64,000 nucleotides of DNA from Leptolyngbya sp. Cla-17 (GCF_016807185.1 NZ_JAEVYN010000002.1:862528-926527); one strand, 5' to 3'. Shown: positions 35,234-43,518, counted from the stretch's first letter. Notes: generated from the sequence alone by a model not told the origin. Numbers and translations are program-made.

Positions 35234-35396
35234 CAGCTAGGCAGTTTACAGTTTTCGCTGATGACTCAGTGGGTGGTAGTCGATAAACGATAGATTAGAA
35301 GTCGTATTCTAAAGTGTCGTTTTCTTCTATCACCTGCTTTTTTCTTTTTAAGGTTTGATGGCTAAAGTCTTCGCGATCTGGAAATACTGGTTGAAT

Positions 35397-35597
35397 CTAG
35401 ACATCATATTGAGCCAACTCGCAGCGACCACTCCCACGATGTTTAGGAGATCCATTTTGCAAAAGGGCTTCTACCGTTGGGTGAGAGCTATCAGCTTTAG
35501 AATATTGGCTAATCGATTGAGCATCATCGGTATAGGTTGTGACTGCAACTAGGGTTAGCAGTGAGCTGCACAGTAAAGTGTTGGTAAGCAGGCGCAT
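35397..35597 (-). CDS. patX: PatX-like RGSGR peptide precursor
   Basis: 66-residue precursor starting at ATG 35597. A secretion leader (MRLLTNTLLCSSLLTLVAVT) is followed by a polar spacer and the motif HRGSGR at residues 53-58, then eight residues to the stop. RGSGR is the pentapeptide by which PatS and HetN-type signals inhibit HetR. Short secreted proteins with a near-C-terminal HRGSGR/HRGTGR motif are called PatX and occur in filamentous cyanobacteria with HetR, including ones without heterocysts. The leader fits export for cell-to-cell signalling. hetR itself is not in the window. A longer frame opens 15 codons upstream but would mask the leader. Confidence 0.8.
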   Translation of the reverse strand: MRLLTNTLLCSSLLTLVAVTTYTDDAQSISQYSKADSSHPTVEALLQNGSPKHRGSGRCELAQYDV

Positions 35598-35841
35598 AAG
35601 CAAAAAATCCGTTTCAGAGGTTCTGATACCTGATACGGACATGCGGCTAACTGATCAGGAAAATCTTTAAAGGGATTCCACCTATGGAGCTGCTTCCCAA
35701 ATAGCCCTCAAATTTTGGTTAGGCTGATTTCAGTTAAGCTGACTCACCGGAAGCCAAGGCTTAAAACATTCCCTACGAGAATGCGGCGCAAATAAGACTT
35801 AAAACTTTCTAGCAAGGTTGACTGAACTACGGCGCACTCTA

Positions 35842-36681
35842 CTAGCCTTTTGGATCTAGACCATCTCTTAGCCCGTCTCCCAAGAGGTTAAATGCTAGCA
35901 CCATTAGAGTGATGAATAGACCTGGAAAGATAGTTGTCCAAGGGGAGGTGAGAGAGTAACCGCCTTTAAATGCGTCTGCTAACATGCTGCCTAATTCAGG
36001 CGTTGGAGGTTGGGCACCCAGTCCTAAAAAGCCTAATCCAGCGGCTTCTAAGGTAGCGGTTCCGATCGAAAGGCTGGCTTGCACAATCAGAGGGGCAAGA
36101 CTGGCTGGCAGAATATGTTGGAAAAGAATTTGAAAAGGAGTGGCACCAAGGGCGCGGGCAGCTTGAACAAATTCTTGCTCTCGGAGCGATAGCACCATCG
36201 ATCGCGCGAGGCGGATATATATAGGAATTTGGACGATCGCGATCGCAACCATGGCGCTTTGCAAACTGGGTCCGGTAACGGTGACAATCGCGATCGCCAG
36301 TAAAATTGAGGGGAATGCCAGCAAAATATCCGTTAACCAGCTAATCACGCCATCGACTCGTCCGCGCAAATATCCGGCTAATAGCCCCAGTCCCACACCT
36401 ATCAAAAAGCCCAAGCTGACGGAAACCACACTGATAAATAGAGATGTGCGGATGCCATACCAGATTAGGGTGAGCACATCTCGCCCCAAAGCATCGGTGC
36501 CAAACCAATGCTGGTTGCTAGGTGATGCTAGCCGAGCAAGGTAATCGCGATCAGTCGTCGGATCATAAGGATGCAGAATCGGCGCAAGCAATGCCAGCAT
36601 TCCCAGCGCGATCGCCAACACTGCGCCAATCTTTCCAGAAGTAGATTGCCAAAATTGCTGCTGGGCACGGGTTGTCAACAT
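35842..36681 (-). CDS. Peptide ABC transporter permease (DppC type)
   Basis: 279-residue inner-membrane permease. After one N-terminal helix comes HWFGTDALGRDVLTLIWYG, the DppC/OppC signature with GTD-GRD. The core then has five helices and the EAA loop ARALGATPFQILFQHILPAS, which contacts the ATPase. It lies 23 bases downstream of the DppB-type gene on the same strand, forming a permease pair for a dipeptide, oligopeptide or nickel importer. The binding protein and ATPases are not in the window. Confidence 0.92.
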   Translation of the reverse strand: MLTTRAQQQFWQSTSGKIGAVLAIALGMLALLAPILHPYDPTTDRDYLARLASPSNQHWFGTDALGRDVLTLIWYGIRTSLFISVVSVSLGFLIGVGLGLLAGYLRGRVDGVISWLTDILLAFPSILLAIAIVTVTGPSLQSAMVAIAIVQIPIYIRLARSMVLSLREQEFVQAARALGATPFQILFQHILPASLAPLIVQASLSIGTATLEAAGLGFLGLGAQPPTPELGSMLADAFKGGYSLTSPWTTIFPGLFITLMVLAFNLLGDGLRDGLDPKG

Positions 36682-36704
36682 TGGTTTGATAAAGCCACGA
36701 GCGG

Positions 36705-37715
36705 TTACCGAAGCTGAATTCTTGGATCAATAAAACCATAGGAAATGTCGATTAAGGCATTAACCAAAACAAAAGCGATCGCCACAAATATTACCCCACC
36801 CTGAACCACAGGATAATCACGCTCCAAAATACCTTGATAAATCCAAGACCCAATTCCAGGCCATGCAAAAATGGTTTCCGTCAGAATTGCGCCGCCGAGT
36901 AACGTACCAAATTGCAATCCCGCGATCGTGGTCACAGGCAACAGCGCATTTTTTAGGGCATGGCGACAGACAACCCAAAATTTTGGCACGCCCTTGGCTT
37001 TAGCCGTACGAATATAGTCTTGAGACAGGGTTTCTAACAGGGAACTGCGGGTGATTCTTGCCAAAATTGCGAGGGGAATTGTGCCCAAGGTAATCGCTGG
37101 TAGCACCAGGTGCGCTAACCCATCCATTAAGGCAGTGCTGTTGCCTTGCAACACCGCATCTAAAATATAAAATCCCGTAATCGGCTGAAAGGTAAAGCCA
37201 GCATCGACGCTAATTCGACCGCTGGGTGGCAGCCATTGCAAATTTACGGCAAAAAGATAGATCAACAGCAACCCCAACCAGTAAACCGGTAGGGAAACAC
37301 CGAGTAGTGATCCGGTCATAGTGAGATGATCAACCCAGCTATTGCGGCGGACGGCAGCGATGATGCCTGATGGAATGCCGATGATTAGAGCAACCATCAT
37401 TGCCGCGATCGCCAGCTCAAACGTGGCCGGGCAGCGAACTTTTAGCTCATCTGCGATCGGTATGCCGCTAATAATGCTAGTGCCCAGATCAAAATGGAAT
37501 AAGCTGTTCAAAAAAGCCAGATATTGCACCAATAGCGGTTTATCTAAACCAAGCTGCGTTTTAACAGCAGCAAGTTGTTCGGGTGTAGCACGCTCTCCCA
37601 GTAAAACCACAGCAGGATCGCCCGGAATCAAATGCAAAAATCCAAACACTAGCAGCGTAATTCCAAATAAGACAGGCAGCAAACTAAATAAACGCTTGAG
37701 GATATAGAAGCCCAT
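36705..37715 (-). CDS. Peptide ABC transporter permease (DppB type)
   Basis: 336 residues from ATG 37715. MGFYILKRLFSLLPVLFGIT and FGFLHLIPGDPAVVLLGERA are the family start, including the FLHLIPGDP motif. The EAA loop is in IRTAKAKGVPKFWVVCRHAL, and ILTETIFAWPGIGSW is typical of the last helices. The frame runs 47 codons further upstream, but that part is only the antisense reading of the adjacent tRNA-Ser gene. It pairs with the DppC-type gene 23 bases downstream. Confidence 0.93.
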   Translation of the reverse strand: MGFYILKRLFSLLPVLFGITLLVFGFLHLIPGDPAVVLLGERATPEQLAAVKTQLGLDKPLLVQYLAFLNSLFHFDLGTSIISGIPIADELKVRCPATFELAIAAMMVALIIGIPSGIIAAVRRNSWVDHLTMTGSLLGVSLPVYWLGLLLIYLFAVNLQWLPPSGRISVDAGFTFQPITGFYILDAVLQGNSTALMDGLAHLVLPAITLGTIPLAILARITRSSLLETLSQDYIRTAKAKGVPKFWVVCRHALKNALLPVTTIAGLQFGTLLGGAILTETIFAWPGIGSWIYQGILERDYPVVQGGVIFVAIAFVLVNALIDISYGFIDPRIQLR

Positions 37716-37752
37716 TGACTCTGAACAGGTTAAACTAATAGGGTCGCTTTTT

Positions 37753-37837
37753 GGAGAGGTGGCAGAGTGGTCGAATGCACTCGACTTGAAATCGAGAGTT
37801 CCGAAAGGAACCCAGGGTTCAAATCCCTGCCTCTCCG
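37753..37837 (+). tRNA. tRNA-Ser (anticodon UGA)
   Basis: The 85-base type II tRNA has the acceptor GGAGAGG/CCTCTCC, an anticodon stem CTCGA/TCGAG with loop CTTGAAA (anticodon TGA), and a long variable arm. The T arm is CAGGG-TTCAAAT-CCCTG and the discriminator is G. CCA is not encoded. It diverges from the DppB gene, whose ATG is 37 bases away. Confidence 0.95.
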
Positions 37838-37864
37838 TTGATTTCACTGTTAGCATAAATGATC

Positions 37865-37900
37865 AAGACTGAAGGAATCGTGATTTTCCTTCAGTCTTAT
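37865..37900. terminator. Strong hairpin terminator after tRNA-Ser
   Basis: AAGACTGAAGGAA (37865-37877) pairs perfectly over 13 bases with TTCCTTCAGTCTT (37886-37898) around an eight-base loop, followed by ATTT. It sits between tRNA-Ser (plus) and the convergent PRK-like gene (minus), and may serve both. Confidence 0.65.
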
Positions 37901-37967
37901 TTACAAGCTTTAATTATTATTTTGTTGCTAGATGCCATAGCGCCCATTCAAAATGCGCCAGTTTGCG

Positions 37968-38897
37968 TTAAGTGGCTCTTAGCATATGATACGCAACTAA
38001 AAGTTGGGTAATCGCCAGCGGATAGCTCTGTAGCGCTTCTCCAGTTGTGCCCGTTACTTTGCCCAGCCCTGGATTTATATCGCGATTGCAGAACGAAAGT
38101 AAATTCGGTGTTTCACTACAAATAAAATGTTCTAGTTGAATCACCTGCTCCTCGGTAGCGTGCCCATCTACTTCCAGCACATCTACTGGCTTACCCATAT
38201 CTCGATCTAGCCCCAGGCGAATAGCAGTATTGGAATAATCAGCATCATTACTGACCACCTTGGTTAAATCAGGATGGGGGATATTTGGTCTAAGAACAAG
38301 CCGCACGTTTAAGTGCCCATTTCTATCATTGGGCGCATCACTTGGCGGATAAAACGTCACGACCATATCTGCCCACTGCCGCTGATGACGAATAAATTGC
38401 TCAGAATCTGGCTCTCGCTTCTGCATTTCTGCCATAACTTGTTCTGCTGTGTAGCCCCGTTTTTGAGTATCCCGCTTGACCTTCCATTCAGTTCTTAGGG
38501 ATTCAGGTGGCGCAAGATAAACCTTCACGTCATAGCAGTCACGCGCACCGCGGGTTGAGTAGCCAAGTAACCCTTCAACAATGACGAATTTATTTGGTTT
38601 GATGTATTCGGGTGCTGTAAATGTTCCAGTCTTGTGGCTATAGATCGGTTTCAGAATCGGTTGTCCCGTTCGCAGCAGTGCTAGGTGTTGCTGCATGATG
38701 TCTAAATAGTTACAGTCAGGATGTAGTGCTGTAATTCCCATCTCTGCGCGCTGGGCGCGATCGTATCGATGATAATCGTCTGTACAAATCGTTGTGACAT
38801 TTTCAACTCCCAATACCTGGGCAATCCCTCGTGTCAGAGTTGTTTTGCCAGCCGCACTGTCGCCGACGATGCCTAGGATAATTGGGCGATTGGTCAT
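37968..38897 (-). CDS. Phosphoribulokinase/uridine kinase family protein (PRK paralogue)
   Basis: 309-residue P-loop kinase. Walker A is GIVGDSAAGKTTLTRG, and TTICTDDYHRYDRAQRAEMG and ALHPDCNYLDIMQQHLALL follow the phosphoribulokinase pattern. FVIVEGLLGYSTRGARDCYD is the Walker-B-like region. The usual Calvin-cycle enzyme starts with a glycine-rich GDSGCGKST loop; here it reads GDSAAGKTT. The protein therefore looks like the second, uncharacterised PRK-like kinase of cyanobacteria and not necessarily the Calvin-cycle enzyme. It stands alone. An N-terminal start at ATG 38897 follows AGGAG closely. Confidence 0.85.
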   Translation of the reverse strand: MTNRPIILGIVGDSAAGKTTLTRGIAQVLGVENVTTICTDDYHRYDRAQRAEMGITALHPDCNYLDIMQQHLALLRTGQPILKPIYSHKTGTFTAPEYIKPNKFVIVEGLLGYSTRGARDCYDVKVYLAPPESLRTEWKVKRDTQKRGYTAEQVMAEMQKREPDSEQFIRHQRQWADMVVTFYPPSDAPNDRNGHLNVRLVLRPNIPHPDLTKVVSNDADYSNTAIRLGLDRDMGKPVDVLEVDGHATEEQVIQLEHFICSETPNLLSFCNRDINPGLGKVTGTTGEALQSYPLAITQLLVAYHMLRAT

Positions 38898-39126
38898 GAG
38901 TTCTCCTGTACAAACGCAATCTGTAAATAAGCGAAATCTCGCATTGATGTTTCAAGACTAAAACTTAAGGGATACCAATGCAAGCTGTAGGGATTTACCT
39001 TAATTTAACTTAGGCATGCCAAAGCCTTGATTAGAATGGCACTACCTTAAGGAATAACACTGGAGCCGCATAACTTTTTCTGATGTTTCCAGAGGATGAC
39101 AGATGTGTGTCGGTGCTATATATTTA
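38898..39126. other. Intergenic stretch between the PRK-like gene and the candidate small RNA
   Basis: No coding signal is visible here. It must contain the promoter of the minus-strand PRK-like gene and, near its right end, a TATATA box (39117-39122) that could drive the small RNA candidate. No repeat or tRNA is seen. Confidence 0.4.
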
Positions 39127-39198
39127 GGGAGTGTGAGGAGCGAACCAGCAAGAACGCCGAGACGAAACACGGAAAGTCGTCGGCGTTCTTTCTGATTT
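39127..39198 (+). ncRNA. Candidate small RNA or leader ending in a strong terminator
   Basis: Downstream of a TATATA box lies a purine-rich stretch GGGAGTGTGAGGAGCGAACC. Then comes a hairpin: A plus AGAACGCCGA (39150-39160) pairs with TCGGCGTTCT plus T (39180-39190), continued inside by GAC/GTC with one bulged G. TTCTGATTTT follows. The layout (promoter-like box, unpaired segment, terminator, about 70 bases) is that of a bacterial sRNA. The next gene starts 138 bases further on, so it could also be an attenuated leader. Confidence 0.45.
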
Positions 39199-39327
39199 TA
39201 AAGCGCCACAAATAGCTCCACAGATTTATCGCATCACCTGAATACTGGAGATCAACCTTTTGTCTTCAAGCTGACTTAAAAGTTTTAAGCTGCACAATAC
39301 GTTATAAAAGCGTAGTAGCGATGAAAG

Positions 39328-40074
39328 TTGAAATCTGTGCAAATTATCAAGCGTAATGTTGGCTTGACGGTGGGTAACAGTTTGATGAGGGTCTATGTGT
39401 CATCACCTAAGCCGATTGGACAGTATCCAGGTATTCTCTTTTATTCCGATATTTATCAACTAGGCAGCCCAATTACTCGCCTCGCTGATCGCCTTGCAGG
39501 ATACGGCTATGTGGTGGCAGCACCAGAAATTTTTCATCGCTTAGAACCCATCGGATCGGCGATCTCACCGGATGACTTGGGGCGACTGCGGGGAAACGAT
39601 AATGCCAGCCGAACCGCGATCACAGATTATGATGCTGACACAAAGGCAGTTTTAGATTTCCTAAAAAAAGAAGAAACGGTCATGCCCGACAAGATTGGCA
39701 CAATGGGCTTTTGCATTGGTGGACATTTAGCATTCCGAGCAGCTTTTAACGATGCAGTGAAAGCCTCGGTGTGCTGCTATCCTACTGGCATTCATAACGG
39801 CAAGTTAGGCAAAGGTACAGCAGATACTTTGGAGCGTGTGGCAGAGTTGAAGGGTGAGCTATTCATCCTGTTTGGCACCTTAGATCCTCACATTCCTGAA
39901 GCAGGACGTACAAGAATTATGCAGGAACTTATAAGCACGAGAGTCTCACACACAACTTCTCTCTATGAAGCAAACCATACTTTTATGCGCGATGATGGCG
40001 ATCGCTTTGATCCGGTTGCAACTGACGCTGCCTGGGCAGAAATAATAGTATTCCTGCATCAAGTGTTTGCCTAG
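39328..40074 (+). CDS. Dienelactone hydrolase family protein
   Basis: 248-residue alpha/beta hydrolase. The nucleophile Cys lies in the elbow GTMGFCIGGHLAFRAAF, the acid in LFGTLDPHIPEAG, and the His in YEANHTFMRDDGDRFD, the triad of dienelactone hydrolases. Oxyanion-side residues lie in PGILFYSDIYQLG. The start is a TTG at 39328 or a GTG at 39337; an ATG at 39321 is in another frame and closes quickly. In non-degraders such proteins are generic esterases. It ends 21 bases before the convergent response-regulator gene. Confidence 0.88.
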   Translation: MKSVQIIKRNVGLTVGNSLMRVYVSSPKPIGQYPGILFYSDIYQLGSPITRLADRLAGYGYVVAAPEIFHRLEPIGSAISPDDLGRLRGNDNASRTAITDYDADTKAVLDFLKKEETVMPDKIGTMGFCIGGHLAFRAAFNDAVKASVCCYPTGIHNGKLGKGTADTLERVAELKGELFILFGTLDPHIPEAGRTRIMQELISTRVSHTTSLYEANHTFMRDDGDRFDPVATDAAWAEIIVFLHQVFA

Positions 40075-40095
40075 TATTTATTGCTTAACAATTAA

Positions 40096-40743
40096 TTATG
40101 CCATGTTGTTTTCGATCGCCCAACGAGCTAGCTCTGTACGGTTGTGTAATCCAGTCTTACCTAGCATATTGCTAACGTGACTTTCAATTGTTCGTTGGCT
40201 GACTTTAAGTTGATCAGCAATTTCGCGGTTTGCCATCCCTCTTGCCACAAATTGAACAACCTTTAGCTCAGTTGGTGTAAGTTCTACATCGAAAGGCACC
40301 TGAATTTTGGGTGTTGATTCATTACCTTTACCCGGACGTTCAGACATTCGCGTTGCTTGTTTCAGCGAAGATTCAACCTGGGCAACCAGCTCTTCTGGCT
40401 CAAACGGCTTAACCATATACACATCTGCCCCAGTATTTAGCCCTTTCACTCGGTCTTGGCTTTGACCTTTCGCTGAAAGGAAAAGAACTGGAATCCAGCT
40501 AGTGCGAGCATCTTCACGCACATGACGCACAAGAGAATAGCCATCCATTTCGGGCATCATGACGTCGCAAATAATCATGTCTGGGATATCTTGCTCTAAA
40601 ACTTCTAGAGCTTCACGACCATTTTCTGCGGTAATGACTTCATAGCCCCGAAACTCTAGGTAGTCTTTAACTAACAAAATTAAATTAGGGTCATCATCAA
40701 TTAGCAGCAGTCGTCTGTGATTTCCTACACTGGTTTCTTTCAT
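40096..40743 (-). CDS. NarL/LuxR-type response regulator (Rre1/Ycf29-like)
   Basis: 215-residue transcription regulator. The receiver domain has the acidic pair in LLLIDDDPN, the phosphoacceptor Asp in MIICDVMMPEMDG and the Lys in YMVKPFEPEE. A linker leads to a LuxR helix-turn-helix (LTPTELKVVQFVARGMANRE, then VSQRTIESHVSNMLGKTG). The layout and sequence resemble Rre1 of Synechocystis and plastid Ycf29. Rre1 acts with Hik34 in heat and salt stress control, including chaperone genes; groESL lies 3 kb away, but any regulation here is inference. Confidence 0.85.
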   Translation of the reverse strand: MKETSVGNHRRLLLIDDDPNLILLVKDYLEFRGYEVITAENGREALEVLEQDIPDMIICDVMMPEMDGYSLVRHVREDARTSWIPVLFLSAKGQSQDRVKGLNTGADVYMVKPFEPEELVAQVESSLKQATRMSERPGKGNESTPKIQVPFDVELTPTELKVVQFVARGMANREIADQLKVSQRTIESHVSNMLGKTGLHNRTELARWAIENNMA

Positions 40744-41064
40744 GCCGTGCTACTTACCTATTCCTGAATGAACTCGCTGGTAATCTGTAGAATTTCTGGC
40801 AACTCATTTATTGCCGGAATCCCTTTAATGGAAAAAGGGGTGCCTCCTGCCAAGCGACTTGAGGAATACCTGACACTATTTTAGGTAGACCTATGATAAC
40901 CGCTTCACTTTATATAAATCTTATATATCAGTAAGCCACAAACGCACGAATTCTATGATGCAGTCAGTATATTTTCTACTTTACAAAAAACTTTATAAGA
41001 TTAGAAGTCACTTTTAATCTGATACCTCATTCGTTTGCAGCGGGGTAATCTATTTTAGTCGATA
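40744..41064. other. Intergenic region upstream of the response-regulator gene
   Basis: Contains the minus-strand regulator promoter region and an AT-rich stretch (TTTATATAAATCTTATATAT near 40911). No coding frame or repeat that I can support. Confidence 0.4.
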
Positions 41065-41101
41065 AAGGTGAGGAACCTTTACTCAGAAGGTTCCTCACCT
41101 T
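41065..41101. terminator. Perfect 15-bp hairpin ending the TPR gene
   Basis: AAGGTGAGGAACCTT (41065-41079) pairs perfectly with AAGGTTCCTCACCTT (41087-41101) around a seven-base loop. On the minus strand it follows the stop codon of the TPR gene by 14 bases and leads into TTTATC. It probably terminates that transcript. Confidence 0.7.
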
Positions 41102-41115
41102 AAATCTACAGTGTT

Positions 41116-41934
41116 TTAAATTCTGTCTTGCAACAGCGCTTGGAATCGACGATCGCTACGGATGCGATTAAAGTTGGAGTCAGTTTTTGCCATCAGTTGG
41201 CATAGATAAGGACTGTAGCTGATCGCTTGCTTGAGATGATCGATCGCTCGATCTGAGTTGTTTTGCAGAGCATAGCAGCAAGCTTTACCGTACCAGGCGT
41301 TAGCGTTATTGGGCTTAGACTGCAAGGATTTATCAAAACTAGCAAGGGATTCTTGAAACTGCTCTAACTTAGAAAGCACCATGCCACGATAGTTCCAAGC
41401 GTAATGGCAGCTAGGCTTAATAATTAACGCGTTATTGAGGCTAGTCAGGGCCTCAGTGTAGCGATTTAGGCAACTTAGGGCAACTGCTTTGTTATACCAA
41501 GCTTTATAGCTGTCAGATTTGAGAGTCAATACTTGCTCAAAACTGGCGATCGCATCCTTATAGCGACATAGTCCCATCAATGCCTTGCCATGATTTTGCC
41601 ATGCTCGATAGTCTTCTGGTTGAAACTTCAACGCTCGGTTAAAGCTGATAATGGCATCTTCATACTGAATTAATTTTGCCAAGACGATGCCTCTTCCCTG
41701 CCAGGCGGGAGCGTACTTAGGCTGAAGTGAGATCGCTCGATCAAAGCTAACCATGGCTTCTTCGTATTGCCCCGCTGCTTCCAAAGCATAGCCGCGGCAG
41801 TTCCAAGCCCTATGATCACTCGGCTGCTTCGTTAGAACCGCATCATATTTATCCACCGCTCTAGTATGGTGTCCTAATTCGCGGAGGACATGCCCATGAC
41901 TATATAAAATTTGGGAGTCTTCGCTGTGATTCAT
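41116..41934 (-). CDS. Tetratricopeptide repeat protein
   Basis: 272 residues composed of about seven 34-residue TPR motifs, for instance ILYSHGHVLRELGHHTRAVD, then AWNCRGYALEAAGQYEEAMV, then AWQGRGIVLAKLIQYEDAII. The last repeat reads KACCYALQNNSDRAIDHLKQ and the tail DSNFNRIRSDRRFQALLQ follows. No signal peptide or membrane helix is present, so it is a cytoplasmic scaffold. The neighbouring gene at 42062 encodes a paralogue with the same ending (NSDF-LR-DERF), showing a local duplication. Partners are unknown. Confidence 0.88.
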   Translation of the reverse strand: MNHSEDSQILYSHGHVLRELGHHTRAVDKYDAVLTKQPSDHRAWNCRGYALEAAGQYEEAMVSFDRAISLQPKYAPAWQGRGIVLAKLIQYEDAIISFNRALKFQPEDYRAWQNHGKALMGLCRYKDAIASFEQVLTLKSDSYKAWYNKAVALSCLNRYTEALTSLNNALIIKPSCHYAWNYRGMVLSKLEQFQESLASFDKSLQSKPNNANAWYGKACCYALQNNSDRAIDHLKQAISYSPYLCQLMAKTDSNFNRIRSDRRFQALLQDRI

Positions 41935-42061
41935 AAGACTTTCAGTTGTTCAACTCAACTCAATGTACCAGCAGCGCCGACTAGCCATGAAAGCTTTACT
42001 AAAGATGCTCATTCAAACCTATGCTAAAAGTCTCCTCACCTTTAAAGCTTATTTCTTGAAA

Positions 42062-42880
42062 TTACTCATTAATCAAGGTTGCAAACCGCTCATCTCCTCG
42101 CAATCCATCAAAATCTGAATTGGTTTTAGCAATTTCTCGATATTCTTGAGGGCTGAGTTCGACTGCCCGCTGTAAGCTATCAAATGCTAAATCGTATTCT
42201 TTTTGAAGTGCATAGCAGCAAGCTTGATTGTAAAACGTATTAGGACTGTCTGGCTTTAAGGTTAATGCTTTATCGTAGCTGGCGATCGCAGCTTCTAAAT
42301 AACCTAGATGATAAAGGGCATTGCCACGATGCGTCCAAGCTTCCTCAAAGTCAGGCTTGAACTCGATTGCTTTGTCATAGCATGCCACAACGCTTTTTAA
42401 TTTTCCTAGCTGCTTTAACGCTAGTGCCCGATTATACCACGCCCAATAGTAATCAGGCTTAAATTCAATTGCTCGGTCATAGCTGTTGATAGCTTCGTCG
42501 TAGCGTTCTAAATTACGCAGCGCAATGCCCCGGTTGTACCAAGCCCAGCTATAGTTGGGGCGATATTTCAACGCTTTATCATAGCTAGCGATCGCGGCTT
42601 CATACTGATGTAAGTCATCCAAGGCGCTGCCGCGGTTATTCCAGGCTTCCGAAAAACCGGGTTCATATTCGAGTGCCTTGTCGTAGCTCATAATAGCGGC
42701 GTGATACTGCCCCAACCGATAAAGGGCATTTCCCCGGTTATACCAAGCATCAGGGTAATCGGACTGTCGCATTAGAACCGCATCATAGCTAGCGATCGCA
42801 GAACTATAGTTGTTCTGTTTGTTGAGATATAGCCCTTTTTGAAAAAAGAAAATGACTTCTATTTCTTGAACGTCTGTCAT
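42062..42880 (-). CDS. Tetratricopeptide repeat protein (paralogue of the preceding gene)
   Basis: 272 residues from ATG 42880 (a TTG eight codons earlier is possible). About six TPR motifs of the pattern AWYNRGNALYRLGQYHAAIM and AWNNRGSALDDLHQYEAAIA follow a short N-terminal region. The final part, QACCYALQKEYDLAFDSLQR then TNSDFDGLRGDERFATLI, is shared with the adjacent paralogue. The repeats are more regular (SYDKALEY-P consensus) than those of the neighbour. Both genes are on the minus strand, 127 bases apart. Confidence 0.87.
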   Translation of the reverse strand: MTDVQEIEVIFFFQKGLYLNKQNNYSSAIASYDAVLMRQSDYPDAWYNRGNALYRLGQYHAAIMSYDKALEYEPGFSEAWNNRGSALDDLHQYEAAIASYDKALKYRPNYSWAWYNRGIALRNLERYDEAINSYDRAIEFKPDYYWAWYNRALALKQLGKLKSVVACYDKAIEFKPDFEEAWTHRGNALYHLGYLEAAIASYDKALTLKPDSPNTFYNQACCYALQKEYDLAFDSLQRAVELSPQEYREIAKTNSDFDGLRGDERFATLINE

Positions 42881-43241
42881 GTCTTTGCCATCAATGTGGA
42901 ACAATCGAGGTTGTATCTATAAAGTGCCTTACCTCGCAAGACAGTTAAACAGCAAATATACAGAAGACTTTACGCATCGCTAGAGTTTACTCCGTAAACT
43001 CCGTATACAAGACCGTAAAACCCTAGCGAGTACCGCTTCAAATAAATTTCGAGTCTCGGTCATTATTGATGGACAACCAGTACTTGGCATTTAGACTACA
43101 TCACTAGCTGTTTTAGCTTCCAATGCGTCACTTAGGTGCCACGTGATTATAAGGTGCCCTCTAGCACATTCATGCTCTCAGCTAATGCGCTGATTTCAGA
43201 ACCGAGATAGAAAAAATGCGTCTTCAGAACAATTAATGCCA
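42881..43241. other. Long intergenic region between TPR genes and groES
   Basis: No gene seen. It includes short internal repeats of ACTCCGTA around 42989-43005 and a GTTTAC/GTAAAC inverted pair. It probably holds the minus-strand TPR promoter and distal groES control sequence. Confidence 0.35.
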
Positions 43242-43267
43242 TATCGGTACGGATTTCCGTACCGATA
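43242..43267. promoter_or_regulatory. 26-base palindrome upstream of groES (possible operator)
   Basis: TATCGGTACGGA (43242-43253) and TCCGTACCGATA (43256-43267) are perfect inverted repeats separated by two T. It lies 33 bases before the CIRCE element. The symmetry suggests a dimeric regulator site distinct from HrcA. It does not match the K-box or N-box described for Anabaena groESL as I remember them. Confidence 0.55.
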
Positions 43268-43300
43268 AAAATATTGCATTGATACTGAAGTTTGGCTAAA

Positions 43301-43327
43301 TTAGCACTCAAGAGGCGAGAGTGCTAA
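43301..43327. promoter_or_regulatory. CIRCE operator (HrcA binding site)
   Basis: TTAGCACTC, nine bases, then GAGTGCTAA, the exact consensus of the CIRCE element bound by the HrcA repressor. It is about 190 bases upstream of the groES ATG. It indicates heat-shock derepression of the groES-groEL operon. Confidence 0.95.
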
Positions 43328-43518
43328 TTTTGGCTTAAACCCGTTAGACTGTTAACAGATGTAGCGTTTAGTTTTCAGTCAACACTCTATTGGCTGAATC
43401 TAGCGCTGTTTGTGGCTTGTTTCGGCTGTAGCCCTTTTAGAATGAAATATTTCATTCAACCGAGCCACATTTTCTGAAAAATTTTCTTTGATTAACCCGC
43501 TAGTTTGGAGCATTGCAT

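Noticed and set aside
35355..35552. Plus-strand frame of 65 codons over patX
   Set aside because: Composition is ordinary and no conserved motif is present; the opposite strand encodes the leader and RGSGR motif.
37716..37856. N-terminal 47-residue extension of the DppB-type permease
   Set aside because: The extension is the antisense reading of tRNA-Ser; the family start MGFYILKRLF is at 37715.
39060..39200. Yfr1 RNA on the minus strand
   Set aside because: CTCCTCACACTCCC occurs, but it is not flanked by the two stem-loops of Yfr1 and no T tract follows on that strand; the plus-strand layout is better.
41116..42880. Tandem DNA repeat array
   Set aside because: The periodicity comes from TPR-coding sequence of two normal genes.
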